A stretch of 64,000 nucleotides of DNA from contig NZ_NSGH01000010.1 of the NCBI RefSeq assembly GCF_002295105.1, positions 42,247 through 106,246 of the forward strand. The letters are read 5' to 3'. The DNA comes from Salimicrobium humidisoli. Its GTDB lineage: Bacteria; Bacillota; Bacilli; Bacillales; Halobacillaceae. How positions within the stretch are numbered: position 1 is the first letter of the stretch; each line of letters begins with the position of its first letter. Below, in pieces: positions 60,181 through 64,000 of this stretch. The notes below the pieces were generated by a model. That model was given only the letters and a program-made list of their open reading frames with translations. It was not told the origin of the DNA and searched no databases. The translations under genes were made by a program, and so were the position numbers.

Positions 60181-61332
60181 TCACTCCTGCCGGATCCGCG
60201 TTTTTACCGAACCGAAAAGATAGAGAGCCCCGGTCAGCCAGAAGATGCTTGAAATGCTGATGAACTGGGCTACGCCTCCGAACAACAGAGGCGAAGTGAC
60301 CTGGACGAAGCGGTTTGCCGTAATACGTACGCCGAGACCCTGGCTGACGACATCTTTCGGCAGGGAATGAAGGGCGGTCGATATGGAAAGGGGCTGCCCG
60401 AGCCCTACCCCCAATCCGAGAATAAAAGCGATAATTCCTATGATATAGACGGAATTGAACACCGGCACAAGAAGGAACATGACTCCGGAACCGAGAATGG
60501 AAGTGAGCACAACCGTATTTCTTGAAAAACGTGCCAGAAAAAAAGTCATTCCCCAACGAATGAGCAGACCGGCCAGAGCGTTGGCCGATACGATAAGACC
60601 GATTTCAGTACCGGAAAGACCGATTTCCACCCCGAGAAGCGGGAAGAAAGAGGTGAACGCATCTTTTCCCGTGAGCACCATCGTACTAATATATATAGCG
60701 CGACGGAAGTTCACGATACCGACAAGTTCTCCCATCGACGCATTCCGTTTCGCATCCTCTTCTCCCGGTTCATTTTCCGGTTCTTTCGTGAGTCGGAACG
60801 TCATCGCCACGGCTATCATTCCGATGATACTGAGAAGAAGGAAAGCTGTCGGCGTTCCGAAACCGTCCGCCACGCTTCCGCCTATCGCCGGACCGAGAAA
60901 TGTTCCTGTCGCAGCTCCGATACTGAACTTCATGACATGATGATCCCGTTTCGTTCCGTCCCGCGACTGACCTACATAACTCTGGGCCGAAATGATGAAA
61001 GCAGTGTGAAAGGCCCCGGCTATCACCTGGGATACGATGAGCCCGGTGAGGGAAGTCCAGAAGAATGGCAGACTGAGCGCAGCCATCGTCAGTGCAGCAC
61101 TGAGAAGCAGTGGCCCTTTACTTCCATGGAAGTTTATAAATCGACCGATCGGTACGGATAAAAACAGAGGGAGCAGCGGGAAAAGGGAAATGATCAGCCC
61201 GATCTGAAACGAAGTGGCTCCCAGTTCGTTTCCGAGAATCGACACGAGCGGCCTGGTTCCCATACCGGCTGTCATAAAAAATATAGAAATAATAGAAAGC
61301 AGGGTGTAATCACGTTCCGTTATTTCTTTCAA
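60181..61332 (-). CDS. MFS transporter
   Basis: The TTG at 61332 lies six bases past GAGGAGAGG; the TTG at 61338 would be too close. 383 residues, 12 helices. Segments: MTAGMGTRPLVSILGNELGA in helix 1, PLFLSVPIGRFINFHGSKGP near 55 (motif A, degenerate), and GAATGTFLGPAIGGSVADGF near 145 (motif C-like, an exporter hint). Substrate unknown. It is 90 bases from the LysR gene in the same direction. Confidence 0.85.
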   Translation of the reverse strand: MKEITERDYTLLSIISIFFMTAGMGTRPLVSILGNELGATSFQIGLIISLFPLLPLFLSVPIGRFINFHGSKGPLLLSAALTMAALSLPFFWTSLTGLIVSQVIAGAFHTAFIISAQSYVGQSRDGTKRDHHVMKFSIGAATGTFLGPAIGGSVADGFGTPTAFLLLSIIGMIAVAMTFRLTKEPENEPGEEDAKRNASMGELVGIVNFRRAIYISTMVLTGKDAFTSFFPLLGVEIGLSGTEIGLIVSANALAGLLIRWGMTFFLARFSRNTVVLTSILGSGVMFLLVPVFNSVYIIGIIAFILGLGVGLGQPLSISTALHSLPKDVVSQGLGVRITANRFVQVTSPLLFGGVAQFISISSIFWLTGALYLFGSVKTRIRQE

Positions 61333-61425
61333 AATCAACCTCTCCTCTACTCACCGCAGATACCCCTATTTTACCCTCGACCTTCCGTTCTTTCCAGTAT
61401 CCGGAACTTTCCACTTCCTGTTTGA

Positions 61426-62319
61426 CTACCGTCTATGGGAAAAGAAGTCGATTAAAAACTTGTAGAACGTCTCCTCCGTAGGCAGAAGGGGGCGCTCTTT
61501 TGATTTGACGATTCCGATCGACCTGGTGACGGCCGGGTTTTTGAGGGGGATTTTGACAGCGTTCCTCGGCATGCCGTCCACCAGCGTCACTTCCGGTATG
61601 AAAGAAACACCGAGACCTGCCGACACCATGCCCTTGATCGTTTCAATATCTTCCCCTTCAAAGGAAACGTCAGGCGCGAACCCGCCTTTATGGCAAGCTT
61701 CCATAATCAGATCCCGCAAAATATATCCTTCCGGAAACGTGACGAATTCTTCGTTTCTTAAACTGTTGATTTCAATTTCCTCCTCCTCTTGAGCCAGGGG
61801 ATGACTCGAAGGCAGAAGAGCTACTACTTTCTCCGTAAACAGGGTTTCCCCCTCCACTCTCTCGTCCTCCGGCAGGGGAGCGAGGAGAGCCATGTTCACC
61901 TGACCCTTCACAACCATATTGATCAATTCGTAATAAGAACCCTGGCTCAGCCGGAATTTCACTTCCGGATACTCTTCCCTGAAAGCGGAAACTACCTCCG
62001 GCATAATATAGGTAGCAATACTTGAAGGAAACCCTATATGGACAGTCCCTGTTTTCGGACTCTGAAACTCCCGTATTTCCCTCTCCGCCTGATGAAACAG
62101 GACACGAATCCTGTCCATATGTTCATAAAACATTTTACCGGCATGAGTCAGTATGACATTTCTCCCCCGGCGATAAAAAAGCTCGACCCCGAGTTCCTGT
62201 TCCAGGTTATAAATCTGGCGGCTCACGGCCGACTGGGAAATATCGAGAGACAGAGCGGCGTCTGTAACGTGCTCCAATTCCGCTACTTTCATGAAATAAC
62301 GAAGCTGTTTTAATTCCAC
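61426..62319 (-). CDS. LysR-family regulator (GltC-like)
   Basis: The GTG at 62319 follows AAAGGAGGG by six bases; the longer open frame to 62358 lacks a ribosome site. 297 residues. N-terminal winged helix (LKQLRYFMKVAELEHVTDAA, DISQSAVSRQIYNLEQELGV), then the periplasmic-binding-like effector domain (KTGTVHIGFPSSIATYIMPE). Sequence and place next to a glutamate dehydrogenase gene suggest a GltC-like regulator of nitrogen metabolism. A LysR box lies in the divergent promoter. Confidence 0.88.
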   Translation of the reverse strand: MELKQLRYFMKVAELEHVTDAALSLDISQSAVSRQIYNLEQELGVELFYRRGRNVILTHAGKMFYEHMDRIRVLFHQAEREIREFQSPKTGTVHIGFPSSIATYIMPEVVSAFREEYPEVKFRLSQGSYYELINMVVKGQVNMALLAPLPEDERVEGETLFTEKVVALLPSSHPLAQEEEEIEINSLRNEEFVTFPEGYILRDLIMEACHKGGFAPDVSFEGEDIETIKGMVSAGLGVSFIPEVTLVDGMPRNAVKIPLKNPAVTRSIGIVKSKERPLLPTEETFYKFLIDFFSHRR

Positions 62320-62362
62320 ACTGAACCCTCCTTTATCTAAATTATCGAAAAACTTCATGATT

Positions 62363-62408
62363 CCAATCTAATAATTAGATTGGTTTTATTAAAAATAAAT
62401 TGTAAAAT
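62363..62408 (+). promoter_or_regulatory. LysR box overlapping the gdhA promoter
   Basis: A perfect dyad with halves CCAATCTAAT and ATTAGATTGG around one A (62363-62383) contains ATC-N9-GAT, a typical LysR box. TTGGTT at its right edge (62380-62385) is the -35 of gdhA, and TAAAAT at 62403-62408 follows after 17 bases. Binding there can directly affect polymerase. Confidence 0.7.
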
Positions 62409-62410
62409 AG

Positions 62411-63865
<1,455 letters not shown>

Positions 63866-63906
63866 TAGACACAGAGTCTGGGACAAAACCAGTAAATATT
63901 AGTAAA

Positions 63907-63955
63907 AAAGGGCGTCCCTTCCAATGACTTTCATTGCAAGGGACGCCCTTTCTCT
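63907..63955 (+). terminator. Terminator of gdhA
   Basis: AAAGGGCGTCCCTT pairs perfectly with AAGGGACGCCCTTT, followed by CTCT. The last 45 bases of the window show no start or stop of a gene that I can support. Confidence 0.8.
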
Positions 63956-64000
63956 ATGGATGTTTCTGTACGTTTATACACAAAAAGAGATCCCTCTGCT

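Overview
The window looks like chromosomal DNA of a salt- and probably alkali-tolerant member of the Bacillaceae (Firmicutes). The evidence is strong AGGAGG-type ribosome binding sites, frequent TTG and GTG starts, sigma-A and sigma-B type promoters, PurR, NsrR and cre-like sites of Bacillus type, a Bacillus megaterium-style gas vesicle cluster, acidic proteins, and many sodium-coupled or osmolyte transporters. Base composition is close to half G+C by eye. I saw no rRNA, tRNA, IS element, prophage or CRISPR array.

Layout. 1-1456: a divergent pair of small sigma-70-like factors and two small unknown genes. 1491-3810: a two-subunit sodium:solute symporter operon. 3815-9390: a very large secreted nuclease/5'-nucleotidase and a cell-wall endopeptidase. 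9516-13051: a DsbA/FrnE-like protein, a tiny zinc-ribbon protein, a PanF-type pantothenate symporter with its YhdT partner, and a macrodomain protein. 13102-17930: a sucrose operon (scrR, PTS EIIBC, sucrose-6-phosphate hydrolase, fructokinase) with a perfect operator palindrome. 17964-25127: a HAD phosphatase, then a gas vesicle operon in the order Q-B-R-N-F-G-L-S-K-J-T-U with a sigma-B-like promoter. 25154-28086: an acyl-CoA ligase and iron alcohol dehydrogenase operon with a cre-like site. 28091-33006: a decayed mannitol-PTS gene, an MFS transporter, a YkvA-like protein, and two tandem UbiA-type prenyltransferases with duplicated promoters. 33043-36402: NhaC antiporter, NsrR, and flavohaemoglobin under an NsrR operator.

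36576-42361: a polar amino acid ABC transporter; a structured intergenic element; guaC with paired PurBoxes; xpt-pbuX under a guanine riboswitch. 42378-51196: VanZ-like protein, two acetamidase/formamidase paralogues, a YczE-like protein, a BCCT betaine transporter, a class III aminotransferase with a YjiH transporter, and a small membrane protein. 51202-60127: a lipoprotein, two GGDEF-EAL proteins, a CAP-domain protein, and a three-gene operon joining the second GGDEF-EAL protein to a ThDP enzyme and a carboxymuconolactone decarboxylase-like protein. 60181-63955: an MFS transporter, a LysR regulator, and divergent glutamate dehydrogenase with a LysR box between them.

Together the genes describe life in a salty water body: buoyancy, sodium cycling, osmolyte uptake, salvage of purines and extracellular nucleic acids, nitrogen assimilation, and defence against nitric oxide. 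The points most worth following up are the gas vesicle operon with its repeat-expanded GvpT and sigma-B-like promoter, the guanine riboswitch with an inserted folded domain, the structured element before guaC, the tandem prenyltransferases, and the c-di-GMP/ThDP-enzyme operon.
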